Below are positions 16,151-24,531 of a DNA stretch of 31,825 bases, in pieces (the stretch's first letter is position 1; each line of letters begins with the position of its first letter). Source of the DNA: an uncultured Collinsella sp. (GTDB taxonomy: Bacteria; Actinomycetota; Coriobacteriia; Coriobacteriales; Coriobacteriaceae); assembly GCA_900549135.1 (NCBI GenBank), contig URNI01000009.1, positions 1-31,825 on the forward strand, in the 5' to 3' direction. Below the pieces are notes generated by a model. It saw only the letters and a program-made list of their open reading frames with translations. It made no database searches and was not told where the DNA came from. Position numbers and translations under genes: made by a program.

Positions 16151-17254
16151 TTGTCTACTAACGCCTCTGGCAGCCCTGTTCTGTCGCTGCTTATTCCCAT
16201 TTACAATGTTCAGCGCTACCTGCGCGAGTGTCTCGATTCCGCCCTGGCGCAGACGCTCAAGGATATTGAGATCATCTGCATTAACGACGGGTCGACCGAC
16301 AACTCGCCCGCGATTATCCGCGAGTATATGGAGCGCGATAGGCGCGTCAAGATGATCGACAAGGCCAACAGCGGCTACGGCGACTCGATGAACCACGGCC
16401 TGGAGATGGCGCGTGGCAAGTACGTTGGCATCTTGGAGTCCGATGACTTTATGGCGTCCGACGCACTCGAAAAGCTTGTCTCGGCCGCCGATAGCAATAA
16501 TGCCGACTTTGCGAAGGCGAACTTTGATTTCTACTGGTCTAAGCCCGAGGAGCGCCGTTCACTGCACGAGATGTTTAGACCTCAGGATTGCGGCAAGCCG
16601 GTGCACCCGAGCGATACGACGCAGTTCTTTAAGCAAAAGCCGTCGATTTGGTCGGCCGTGTACCGTCGCGATTTCCTTGAGCGCAACGGCATTACGTTCC
16701 TGCCGACTCCGGGGGCATCCTTTCAGGACACGTCATTCGCCTTTAAGGTGATCGCGTGCGCCGAAAAGGCTGTTTACCTGCATGATGCCGTGTTGTCGTA
16801 TCGCCAGGACAACGAGAATTCTTCGGTCAATTCTTCGGCTAAGGTCTTTTGCGTCAATACCGAGTATGCCGAGATTGAGCGTTGGATTCGAGAGGATTAT
16901 GCCCGCGGCCACGCAAGCGGCGATGTCGCGCGCATGCTCAAGTTCAACCAGCTCATTAAGTACGATTCGTACATGTGGAACTACGTGCGCCTGGCGCCCA
17001 AGTTCTATAAGGAGTTCCTGGTTCAGATGGCCAAGGAGTTCCAAGCGGCCTTGGACGCCGGGGACTTTTCGCTTGATGACCTCAAGCCGTGGAAGCGCGC
17101 AAATCTCGCTGCCATCCTCAAAGATCCTGAGGGTTGGGTTGACGAGCATCCGAGTTTTGCGACGGATGGTGCCTTGGGGCGTGCTAAGTATTACGCCTCG
17201 GTTGGAGGCCCAGGCGTGGTTGCTGCCTTCCTCATCGAATCGCTGAGGGGGTAG
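16151..17254 (+). CDS. GT2-family glycosyltransferase A
   Basis: The 367-residue enzyme has a classic N-terminal GT-A domain: LSLLIPIYNVQRYLRECLDS (11-30), IICINDGSTD (41-50), the long KANSGYGDSMNHGLEMARG loop, and the DXD-type metal motif ESDD (96-99). The C-terminal third (about 220-350) is helical and shared with the paralogue at 18376. It should transfer a sugar from a nucleotide donor to a cell-surface glycan precursor at the inner face of the membrane. Translation starts at TTG 16151, 8 nt after AAGGAG; there is no good ATG. It is the first gene of a tight run of five glycosyltransferases, the next gene starting 6 nt after its stop. Confidence 0.88.
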   Translation: MSTNASGSPVLSLLIPIYNVQRYLRECLDSALAQTLKDIEIICINDGSTDNSPAIIREYMERDRRVKMIDKANSGYGDSMNHGLEMARGKYVGILESDDFMASDALEKLVSAADSNNADFAKANFDFYWSKPEERRSLHEMFRPQDCGKPVHPSDTTQFFKQKPSIWSAVYRRDFLERNGITFLPTPGASFQDTSFAFKVIACAEKAVYLHDAVLSYRQDNENSSVNSSAKVFCVNTEYAEIERWIREDYARGHASGDVARMLKFNQLIKYDSYMWNYVRLAPKFYKEFLVQMAKEFQAALDAGDFSLDDLKPWKRANLAAILKDPEGWVDEHPSFATDGALGRAKYYASVGGPGVVAAFLIESLRG

Positions 17255-17260
17255 GTCGAC

Positions 17261-18343
17261 ATGGGAGAGGCCTCGTGTCCTAAAGCTACCATTGTCGTCC
17301 CCGTTTACAACTCTGCGCGCTCGATTCAGCGATGCCTCGATTCGCTGTTGGCCCAGTCCGAGCGCTCGATTCAGGTTGTCTGCGTCAACGACGGTTCGAC
17401 CGATGATTCGTTGAACGTGTTGCGCCAGATCGCGCAGGCCGACGATCGCGTACTGGTGATTGACCAGGAAAACGCGGGCGTTTCGTGCGCTCGAAATGCC
17501 GGTATCGATGCCGCCGAGGGCGAGACCGTCTTTTTTGTGGACGCCGACGATTACATCGATGCCCGGACGATCGAGCGCGTGCTGCATACCATGGAGTCTG
17601 CAGATGCCGAGGCTGCCGTTTTTGGCGGCGTCTGTGAACCTGCCGATGCTGCCCCCAAACGCGTCCAGCAACTCATGAGTTCCAAAGCTGGTATCTTCGA
17701 CGCCCGTGATCCCCAATTGCTGTTCCATTCGAATGCGCAGCCCTATGCCTGCCGTGCGGCTTTTTCGCGCGAGCTGCTCAATCGCGAAAGCATTCGCTTC
17801 GCCCCCGGCTTGGCTTTGGGTGAGGACGTCGTCTTCCAATTTGCGGCTTATGCGCTTGCCCACAAGACCGTCGTCATGCCGGACAAGTTCTACCACTACG
17901 TGATGGAGAGCGAATCGGCGACGCACGAGTTCAACAGTGCCGAGGCTCGCGCCAAAAAGCTTGACGCCCACATGAGGATGCTCGAGGAGGTCTTGGAGGA
18001 CTGGGCGGCCTACGGTCTTTTGGACCTGTGTCCCGGCGAGCTGATCACCTGGTTCTTGGACCTTATCGTGTTTGATTTGGCGCGCTTGGATTCCGATGAC
18101 TTCCATCGCGTGGCGGCTCGCGTCAACATGGACCTCACGACGTTTTTGGGAACGGAGTGGGCGGATATGCCTGCTAAGGGCGCCGTTCGCCGTGTTGCCC
18201 ACAAGCTCGTTGCAGCGACCTCGGGCGTTTCGATGGCAGATGCCACGCTGTTCTATCTTTCGACTCGCGGTCTCAAAGCCTGCCTGGAGCGCTTTATCTT
18301 ATTCCAAGCGCTGCAGCCCGCCGCAACTCGGCTGCTAAAATAA
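17261..18343 (+). CDS. GT2-family glycosyltransferase B
   Basis: A 360-residue GT2 enzyme with TIVVPVYNSARSIQRCLDSL (10-29), CVNDGSTDDS (41-50), the donor-binding ENAGVSCARNAG (70-81) and the metal site DADD (94-97). It is the EpsJ/WcaA-like form with N-A-G-x-S-x-A-R-N, unlike the NSGYGDSMN version of its two neighbours, so it probably uses another donor or acceptor. A conserved late motif GEDVVFQF (residues about 187-194) matches the ED motif of the catalytic base region. ATG 17261 follows the previous stop by 6 nt with GAGGGGGTAGG upstream. The C-terminal part is helical and not recognisable further. Confidence 0.88.
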   Translation: MGEASCPKATIVVPVYNSARSIQRCLDSLLAQSERSIQVVCVNDGSTDDSLNVLRQIAQADDRVLVIDQENAGVSCARNAGIDAAEGETVFFVDADDYIDARTIERVLHTMESADAEAAVFGGVCEPADAAPKRVQQLMSSKAGIFDARDPQLLFHSNAQPYACRAAFSRELLNRESIRFAPGLALGEDVVFQFAAYALAHKTVVMPDKFYHYVMESESATHEFNSAEARAKKLDAHMRMLEEVLEDWAAYGLLDLCPGELITWFLDLIVFDLARLDSDDFHRVAARVNMDLTTFLGTEWADMPAKGAVRRVAHKLVAATSGVSMADATLFYLSTRGLKACLERFILFQALQPAATRLLK

Positions 18344-18375
18344 CCCTGTTACACGCTATTCAACAGGAGGTTCTC

Positions 18376-19494
18376 TTGCAGAACTCTGATACCCCTAAAG
18401 TTTCGCTGCTTGTTCCCATCTGCAATGTTGAGCGCTACCTGCGCGAGTGCCTCGATTCCGCCGTGGCGCAGACGCTCAAGGACATCGAGATCATCTGTAT
18501 CAACGACGGCTCCACCGATAGCTCGCCGGATATCATCCACGAGTACATGGAGCGCGACTCCCGTGTAAAGATGATCGATAAAGCCAACAGCGGCTACGGC
18601 GACTCGATGAACCGCGGCCTGGAGATGGCGCGCGGTGAGTACGTGGGCATCCTTGAATCCGATGACTTTATGTTTGAGGATTCACTCCAAAAGCTGGTCG
18701 CCAAGGCCGATGCCGAGCATGCCGATGTGGTGAAGGGCGACTTTTACCTGTATTGGTCTACGCCCAGCGAGCGCCGTGAGCTGTTTGGGATTATCGACGA
18801 GCATATGACGGGCGCCGCGTATCGCCCCGTCGATCGCCCGGGCATCTTCTATCGCAAACCTTCCATTTGGTCGGCTATCTATCGGCGCGAGTTCCTCAAC
18901 GACAATCAGATTCGGTTCCTTCCCACGCCGGGCGCCTCGTATCAGGACGCAGGCTTTAACTTTAAGGTTTGGGCTTGCGCCGAGCGTGCCGCGTTTATTG
19001 CTGACCCAATTTTGTGCTATCGCCAGGATAACGAGAAGAGCTCTGTTAATTCGCCCAACAAGGTGTTTTGCGTGTGCGATGAATATGCCGAGATGCAACG
19101 TTTTTTGGACGAGCGCCCCGAGCTCAAGGCTCAGCTTCAGGGCATTTTAATGCGCATGAAGGTCGATACGTACCGTTGGAATGATGAGCGCCTGGTCGAT
19201 GAGCTGCGCGAGCAGTTTTGGGAGAAGGCTTCACCCGAGCTGAAGGCCGATTGGGATGCCGGTCGCTTTGACCTGTCGCTGTTTGATCCGCGTGGCGAGA
19301 CCGACTTGCGCCTGATGGTCAAGTCGCCCCGTGCTTATATCGATTCGCGCTTTGACTTTAAGAAGCCGGGCAAGCTCAATACGTTTAAGCATTACTTTAA
19401 GATTGGCGGCCTACCGCTGGTCTGGCGCGTGCTGATGTATCAGCGCACCTACGGCGACAACCCGCACCCTGACGACGTTCCGGCAGCACAGTAG
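18376..19494 (+). CDS. GT2-family glycosyltransferase C, paralogue of A
   Basis: The 372-residue protein closely resembles glycosyltransferase A: LLVPICNVERYLRECLDS (11-28), TLKDIEIICINDGSTD (33-48), KANSGYGDSMNRGLEMARG (69-87) and metal motif ESDD (94-97) are almost identical, and the C-terminal half aligns too (FLPTPGASYQDAGFNFKVWACAE). The pair must stem from a duplication, with gene B between them. It starts at TTG 18376 behind AGGAGG, a strong ribosome binding site. The 32-nt gap after gene B is the largest in the run. It probably acts on the same glycan with a related sugar linkage. Confidence 0.88.
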   Translation: MQNSDTPKVSLLVPICNVERYLRECLDSAVAQTLKDIEIICINDGSTDSSPDIIHEYMERDSRVKMIDKANSGYGDSMNRGLEMARGEYVGILESDDFMFEDSLQKLVAKADAEHADVVKGDFYLYWSTPSERRELFGIIDEHMTGAAYRPVDRPGIFYRKPSIWSAIYRREFLNDNQIRFLPTPGASYQDAGFNFKVWACAERAAFIADPILCYRQDNEKSSVNSPNKVFCVCDEYAEMQRFLDERPELKAQLQGILMRMKVDTYRWNDERLVDELREQFWEKASPELKADWDAGRFDLSLFDPRGETDLRLMVKSPRAYIDSRFDFKKPGKLNTFKHYFKIGGLPLVWRVLMYQRTYGDNPHPDDVPAAQ

Positions 19495-19506
19495 GAGCGA
19501 GTGACT

Positions 19507-20574
19507 ATGGCTACCCCCAAGATTTCTGTTGTCGTTCCCATCTACAAAGTGGAGGAGTGCCTGGCCTGGTGCCTGGACTCCCTGCTTGCGCAGGACATGC
19601 CCGATTGGGAAGGCGTGTTAGTCAACGATGGCTCGCCGGACGGTTCACGCGATATTGCGGCTGCCTATTGCGAAAAGGATGCGCGCTTTACGCTGGTCGA
19701 TAAGGAGAACGGCGGCCTGTCGAGTGCACGTAATGCAGGCATCGCCGCATCCACGGCGCCTATCGTCGCGTTTTTGGATTCCGACGACCGGTTTACGCCC
19801 GATGCATGCCGCGTGATCGTCGAAACCTTTGAGCGCGAGGACTGCGACGTTTTGACCTTTGGCGCGAATCCGTATCCGCTGGAGGCGGGGTATCCGTGGC
19901 TTAACTATGTGCTGAGCCCGCGTGATGTGTCGTTTGAAGGCTATTGCTCTGACCTGCTGTTTAAGGAAGCTTCTCGCCCCTTTGCATGGCGCACCGCCTG
20001 CAAGCGTGAGTTTTTGCTGGGCAACGGGATCGTGTTCGACGAAACCGTCAAGTATGGTGAGGACCAGGTTTTCGACTTTGCCGTGTACGGTCGTTCGCAC
20101 AAGACCGCGCTTATCTCGAACAAGCTGTACGATTACCGTGTGGCGCGCAAGGGCTCACTCATGGACGCTATGCGCTACGACGACGAGACGCGCCTGCTGG
20201 AGCACGTGAAGATTTACTCCGCGGTGCTGACTGACTGGCAGCGCGACGGTCTCGATGCTCAGCATGCCGATGACCTGGCGTACTTCCTATGCGATCTGGT
20301 GCTGTACGATGCGCTCAGGTTGCTGGGCTCGGACTGCGGCAAGGTGTTTGCTGCCGTCGCCGCGGCCCTTTCCGGTTCTGCCGTGGGCAGCGATGCTGCG
20401 CTCGCACAATGCGCTCCTTCTGTTGCCGCTATGGTGCGTGCGGCGCTTGCCAGCAAGGCCCCCAATGCCCGTGCGTGCAAAAAGCTCATGTTCGATTACG
20501 ACGTCTTGAGGTTTGGGCGCCTGGGTGCCTGCAAACGCATGGCAGCGAACGCCCTGGGAAAGCGAGAAGTGTAG
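19507..20574 (+). CDS. GT2-family glycosyltransferase D
   Basis: A 355-residue GT2 enzyme: ISVVVPIYKVEECLAWCLDS (6-25), VLVNDGSPDGS (37-47), ENGGLSSARNAGI (67-79), metal motif DSDD (91-94) and KYGEDQVFDFAVYG near 180-193. It belongs to the same subtype as gene B. The frame could start at GTG 19501, but that lies only 3 nt from the Shine-Dalgarno AGGAG; ATG 19507 at 9 nt is preferred. The C-terminal 90 residues are Ala-rich and helical. Gene E begins directly at the nucleotide after its stop codon, indicating coupling. Confidence 0.87.
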   Translation: MATPKISVVVPIYKVEECLAWCLDSLLAQDMPDWEGVLVNDGSPDGSRDIAAAYCEKDARFTLVDKENGGLSSARNAGIAASTAPIVAFLDSDDRFTPDACRVIVETFEREDCDVLTFGANPYPLEAGYPWLNYVLSPRDVSFEGYCSDLLFKEASRPFAWRTACKREFLLGNGIVFDETVKYGEDQVFDFAVYGRSHKTALISNKLYDYRVARKGSLMDAMRYDDETRLLEHVKIYSAVLTDWQRDGLDAQHADDLAYFLCDLVLYDALRLLGSDCGKVFAAVAAALSGSAVGSDAALAQCAPSVAAMVRAALASKAPNARACKKLMFDYDVLRFGRLGACKRMAANALGKREV

Positions 20575-23061
20575 ATGAGTATCAAGCGTTTGGCACTTTG
20601 CCGCAGCCAGGGCCGTCTGTTTGTGCTGCTTCGTTTTGCCGGTCAGGATGTCGCCGCGCTTATTGAGCGGGAGGGTTCTCAAGCGTTTGCCCATGCGACG
20701 ACGAGCGGTTCTTGTGTGCCGTCGCTAGTGCTCCCGGTCGATCATGGCCGTGTGCTGGCGCTTTGCCCTTCCGTTTCCGATTACGAGCGCGAGCTTGCCG
20801 TCTTGGTGCTTCCGTTTTTGGATGGCTCTGCGATCGACGCTGCATTTGTGTCCGGTGGCCAAAAGCTTGGCTCCATTCGCCTCGATAGCTGCGTGGCCAA
20901 GCTGGAATCCAAGATTAACTACAAAGCAAAGCCTGCGATGTGTGCACTCGTTCGCGATGCACAGCGCGGCGAGTGCTGCGGTCGCTATGAGATCGATGCT
21001 GTTCGTTATTTACCGGCAGACGCCGGCGCGGTGTGGCGCTATGAGGTTACCTGGGATGGAGACCTCCAGTGCACACCTGAGCTCCAGATTTTCGATACGC
21101 ATATGAATGCCATCGATGTCACCGTGCATGTGTTTGAGTCGCAGGTCGATGTGCCGCAACAGAACGGATGCTGCGTCAATAAAACGTATCTGAGCGTTGA
21201 GATGCCTCAGGATATACGAGATTTTGTCGCTATTGTGAGCGATCCCACAGAGCAGATCCAGAGCGGGTTTTGCTCCATGGATGGTCGCCTGTACAACGGC
21301 ATGGTCGACGACAGTTGGAATCGCATGAAGGACGCGCGTGCAGACGACGCAGCTTATCGACGTTGGTTTGAGCAGCATCGCGCAAAGCCGGCCGATTTGG
21401 CGTGCCAGCGTGTCGCTTCGGCGGCCTTTGCCTATAGACCGCTCGTGAGCATTGTGGTGCCGTGCTACAAGACAGATCGGGTCTACCTGCGCGAGCTGCT
21501 GGACTCGGTGCTAGCTCAGAGCTATGACAACTGGGAATTGCTGCTTATGGACGCCTCGCCCGAATGGGATGCGGTGGCCAATCTTGCGGCTGCCGCCAAT
21601 GACGAGCGGGTTCGTCGTATTGAGCTGCCTGGCAACGGCGGCATTGTGCTCAACACCAACGCTGGTATTCAGCAGGCGACTGGAGACTACATCGCGTTCT
21701 TGGACCATGACGACATTCTGGAACCGGACGCGTTATTCCAGTATGTTTCCGCGCTGAACAAGGCTGCCGAGGGCGAGCGTCCCCAGGTCCTGTTCTGCGA
21801 CGAGGACATGTTCCAGAAAACGGGGGAGTGGGGCCAGCCGGTCTTTAAGACCAAACTCAACGTTGACCTGCTCTATAGCCATAACTGCGTGACGCATTTC
21901 CTGATGGTGGAGAAGGCGCTTATTGATCGCATTGGCACGTCCCCAGAAGACGTTGCGGGCGCCCAGGACTACGACCTGACGCTTCGCTGCCTTGCGGCGG
22001 GCGCGCGGTTTAAGCATGTTGCGCACGTGCTGTATCACTGGCGCGTTCATCCGGGGTCGACCGCCGATGGGTCTGCCGATAGCAAGCCGTATGCCATCGA
22101 GGCCGGGCGCCTTGCGCTTCGGCGCCACTTTAACGCGCTGGGTATTTGCGGAACGGTCGAGGAGACCGAGACGCCGTTTGTCTACCGCATGCGCTATGCG
22201 CTGCCGGAGCCTGCGCCGCTGGTGAGCATTGTGATCCCCACTAAGGACCACGTTGAGACGCTCGATGCCTGTGTGATGTCGATCGCCCAGAAAGCCACGT
22301 ATGCCAACTACGAGATCGTCTTGGTGGAGAACAACAGCGAAGACCCGGAGACGTTTGCGTATTACGAAACCCTGCCAGAGCGCGTGGCTGCAGCATCCAA
22401 AGGCAAGGGTATCGCGCGCGTTGTGTTCTGGCCGGGCGAGTTCAATTACTCCCAGATCATTAACTTTGGCGTTGAGCACGCTAAGGGCGATTATCTGTTG
22501 CTGCTTAATAACGATACCGAGGTCATAAGTCCCAACTTTATAGAAGAGATGATGGGATATCTGCAGCGTCCCGATGCGGGCGTGGTGGGCGCCAAACTCT
22601 ACTTTGCCGATCATCTGGTGCAGCATGCCGGCATTTTGGTTGGCGTGCGTGGTGCACTTGCCCACGCCAACCAGGACTTCTCGGCAAAGCGCGAGGGCTA
22701 TCTTGCCCGTGCCGTGCGCCCGGGCAACTTTAGCGCCGTAACGGGTGCCTGCCAGATGGTGCGACGCGGCGTATTTGAGCGCGTCGGCGGCTACAACGAG
22801 GAATTCGCCGTTGGCTTTAACGACGCAGACTTTTGCCTGCGCGTATGGGAGGCGGGCTACCGCACCATCTATACGCCCTACGCCGAGCTGTATCACTATG
22901 AGTTCACCTCGCGCGGCAGGGAAGAGGCCAACGAGGAAAAACTGCGCCGCTGGAAGCGCGAGCAAGCGCTGTTCACGCAGCGCTGGCCGGAGTTTTTCTT
23001 GACGGGTGATCCATGGTTGGGGCCTAACTTGTCTTCCGAGAGTGAGTACTTCTCGCTTTAG
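20575..23061 (+). CDS. Two-domain GT2 glycosyltransferase E
   Basis: The 828-residue protein has three parts: an N-terminal region of about 285 residues without a clear family, possibly a beta-rich binding domain; a first GT2 domain (about 290-500) with SIVVPCYKTDRVYLRELLDSV, GGIVLNTNAG and the metal motif DHDD; and a second GT2 domain (about 549-770) with SIVIPTKDH, LLLLNNDTEV, GACQMVRRGVF and FNDADFCLRVWEAGYR. The end, LYHYEFTSRGRE then RWPEF and DPWLGPNLS, is typical of bifunctional rhamnan or O-antigen synthases. Such enzymes can add two sugars in turn and may set a polymer repeat. ATG 20575 abuts the stop of gene D; the ribosome binding site is weak (GCGAGAAG). Confidence 0.88.
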   Translation: MSIKRLALCRSQGRLFVLLRFAGQDVAALIEREGSQAFAHATTSGSCVPSLVLPVDHGRVLALCPSVSDYERELAVLVLPFLDGSAIDAAFVSGGQKLGSIRLDSCVAKLESKINYKAKPAMCALVRDAQRGECCGRYEIDAVRYLPADAGAVWRYEVTWDGDLQCTPELQIFDTHMNAIDVTVHVFESQVDVPQQNGCCVNKTYLSVEMPQDIRDFVAIVSDPTEQIQSGFCSMDGRLYNGMVDDSWNRMKDARADDAAYRRWFEQHRAKPADLACQRVASAAFAYRPLVSIVVPCYKTDRVYLRELLDSVLAQSYDNWELLLMDASPEWDAVANLAAAANDERVRRIELPGNGGIVLNTNAGIQQATGDYIAFLDHDDILEPDALFQYVSALNKAAEGERPQVLFCDEDMFQKTGEWGQPVFKTKLNVDLLYSHNCVTHFLMVEKALIDRIGTSPEDVAGAQDYDLTLRCLAAGARFKHVAHVLYHWRVHPGSTADGSADSKPYAIEAGRLALRRHFNALGICGTVEETETPFVYRMRYALPEPAPLVSIVIPTKDHVETLDACVMSIAQKATYANYEIVLVENNSEDPETFAYYETLPERVAAASKGKGIARVVFWPGEFNYSQIINFGVEHAKGDYLLLLNNDTEVISPNFIEEMMGYLQRPDAGVVGAKLYFADHLVQHAGILVGVRGALAHANQDFSAKREGYLARAVRPGNFSAVTGACQMVRRGVFERVGGYNEEFAVGFNDADFCLRVWEAGYRTIYTPYAELYHYEFTSRGREEANEEKLRRWKREQALFTQRWPEFFLTGDPWLGPNLSSESEYFSL

Positions 23062-23146
23062 ACAATGGTTGTTAGAAGGCCCTCAGCTTGACTTCGCCAT
23101 GAGTTGGGAAGAAGGCAGCGTTTAGGCTATTTGTTAGTTTACATTA

Positions 23147-23246
23147 CGATAGCTCGATACTTCTACGATAAGTTTGTACAGGCTTATACAACTCGATATA
23201 ATCCGATATAGTTGCGATAAACTAATAAAGCTAAGATTGACCGATA
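23147..23246. repeat. Array of CGATA boxes around a promoter
   Basis: Seven CGATA boxes start at 23147, 23155, 23166, 23194, 23204, 23215 and 23242. The spacings (8, 11, 28, 10, 11, 27) show two triplets repeated with a period of about 48 bp and then part of a third. The second triplet covers the -10 region of the promoter at 23174-23202. All boxes are on the plus strand. It probably is a multi-site operator. Confidence 0.55.
23174..23202 (+). promoter_or_regulatory. Strong promoter of the AAA ATPase gene
   Basis: TTGTAC, a 17-nt spacer and a perfect TATAAT give a near-consensus sigma-70 promoter, with transcription expected near 23209 and a leader of about 63 nt before GTG 23272. TTGTA and TACAA arms (23174-23178, 23187-23191) form an inverted repeat over the -35. 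Confidence 0.7.
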
Positions 23247-23271
23247 ATCGATTTCCTTGAGAGGCAAACAA

Positions 23272-24375
23272 GTGAGCGCCACAATATTCCATAACCCGTT
23301 TCGTCCCACTGCCGGCGCTGAGCCTCCGCGCATAATTGGTCGTGATGATATTGCCCTTGAGTTTACCGAGAGTTTGAATTCGGGAATTGGTGCACCTGCG
23401 AGGCTCATGCGCGTTGCCGGGCCAAGGGGTTCCGGAAAAACTGTTTTGCTCTGTGATCTTAGAGATCGTGCACGAGAGCTTGGCTGGAAGACGGCTATTG
23501 TTTCTGCTGGTCCCAACCTATTGCTGGACCTGAAGGATCAGATTGCAGAATCCTCCCTTGCGACCAATGCTTCAGTCGGCGTAAATGCCGGCTTTGTTTC
23601 CGCTAAATTCGACGTTGTGCCAAAAGAGTCGAGTCTTAGAAAGTTGCTTGGCTCGGCCGCAAAGTCTTCCAAGGGCCTGTTTATTGCAATAGATGAGGTG
23701 CAGGATGCCCCGATTGACGATATGCGCACTATTGCTTCTGCTGTGCAGCTTCTAATAGGGGAGAAAGTCGATATTGCTCTCGCATTTGCCGGATTGCCCG
23801 CTGGTGTTATGGATCTTATTAACGGCAAGGCACTTACATTCTTGCGTCGTGCCCTCCCCGAAGATCTGGCGCCTATCAACCAGGTGGAGGTAGCGCTCTC
23901 TATGGGCGATAGCTTTATAGCGACTGGTTTGACCATAGAGGACGATCTGCTGTCGAGAGCCGCTAAGGCCACGAAGGGCTATGCCTATTTGGTGCAACTG
24001 GTCGGTTACTCCATTTGGCAGCGCGCCAACTTGCATCGTGTCAAAAGTGCCAACGTGAGCGAGCGCGATGTTATCGAAGGCATTGCGCTGGCAGAGGCTC
24101 GTTTTCACGATGTTGTTCACGAGCCCGCGATTTCTGGACTTGGACTCAACGATATCAAATATCTTTTGGCCATGTGCGAGGATAAGCAGCAGTCCAAATC
24201 ATCTGAGATTGCTAAACGTATGGGTAAAAAGACCAATGAGGTCAGCTCTATTAGGGCTAAGCTGCTACAAAGAGAGGTTATTCAGGCTCCACAGAGGGGC
24301 TACGTGCAGTTTGCCGTGCCGGACCTAGATATCTATCTGCGAGAGAATGCCGCGGAGATTCTCGAGCGGTTCTAA
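23272..24375 (+). CDS. AAA ATPase with C-terminal helical, winged-helix-like region (ORC/Cdc6-like)
   Basis: The 367-residue protein begins with FHNPFRPTAGAEPPRIIGRDD, an ORC/Cdc6-like AAA opening, then Walker A GPRGSGKT (50-57), Walker B LFIAIDEVQD (136-145) and a sensor-like strand IALAFAGLP. A small helical lid follows. Residues about 300-360 (LNDIKYLLAMCEDKQQSKSSEIAKRMGKKTNEVSSIRAKLLQ) look like a winged helix. It likely binds DNA or a partner in an ATP-dependent way; the exact role is unknown. GTG 23272 has GAGAGG upstream and is preferred to TTG 23257. Codon use is more A+T-rich than in the glycosyltransferases. A trypsin-like protease gene follows after 156 nt with a related promoter sequence. 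Confidence 0.8.
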   Translation: MSATIFHNPFRPTAGAEPPRIIGRDDIALEFTESLNSGIGAPARLMRVAGPRGSGKTVLLCDLRDRARELGWKTAIVSAGPNLLLDLKDQIAESSLATNASVGVNAGFVSAKFDVVPKESSLRKLLGSAAKSSKGLFIAIDEVQDAPIDDMRTIASAVQLLIGEKVDIALAFAGLPAGVMDLINGKALTFLRRALPEDLAPINQVEVALSMGDSFIATGLTIEDDLLSRAAKATKGYAYLVQLVGYSIWQRANLHRVKSANVSERDVIEGIALAEARFHDVVHEPAISGLGLNDIKYLLAMCEDKQQSKSSEIAKRMGKKTNEVSSIRAKLLQREVIQAPQRGYVQFAVPDLDIYLRENAAEILERF

Positions 24376-24378
24376 ATC

Positions 24379-24412
24379 AAGGCATGAATAGCCGCCGGTT
24401 AACTGCCTTTTT
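24379..24412 (+). terminator. Possible weak terminator after the AAA ATPase gene
   Basis: AAGGCA (24379-24384) pairs with TGCCTT (24404-24409) across a long loop and is followed by TTT. A C8 tract lies at 24428-24435. Low-quality call. Confidence 0.3.
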
Positions 24413-24497
24413 CGACTTGGCTCGCGTCCCCCCCCGCGCGAGGACGTGCCCAAAGCGGCAATACTGATTGATTACGGAAGGGCATCTCAGGGTGCAA

Positions 24498-24507
24498 TCG
24501 ATATACT
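24498..24507 (+). promoter_or_regulatory. TCGATATACT promoter element of the protease gene
   Basis: TATACT is a good -10 and is fused to a CGATA box exactly as in TCGATATAAT at 23193-23202. No clear -35 is seen, which suggests dependence on a regulator shared with the AAA gene. Confidence 0.4.
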
Positions 24508-24531
24508 ATTTGTCCAAATGAAAGGAAACCC

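Noticed and set aside
16733..18202. 489-codon minus-strand frame, and a 410-codon frame at 21733-22965
   Set aside because: Both are antisense to glycosyltransferase genes with clear catalytic motifs; no motif on the antisense translation.
23147..23246. CGATA repeats as a possible CRISPR array or plasmid origin iterons
   Set aside because: Units are only 5 bp, without constant repeats of 25 bp or more and unique spacers; no replication initiator of known type follows. A multi-site operator fits better.
24428..24435. C8 tract as a phase-variation switch
   Set aside because: It is intergenic, not between promoter boxes or within a frame I can support.
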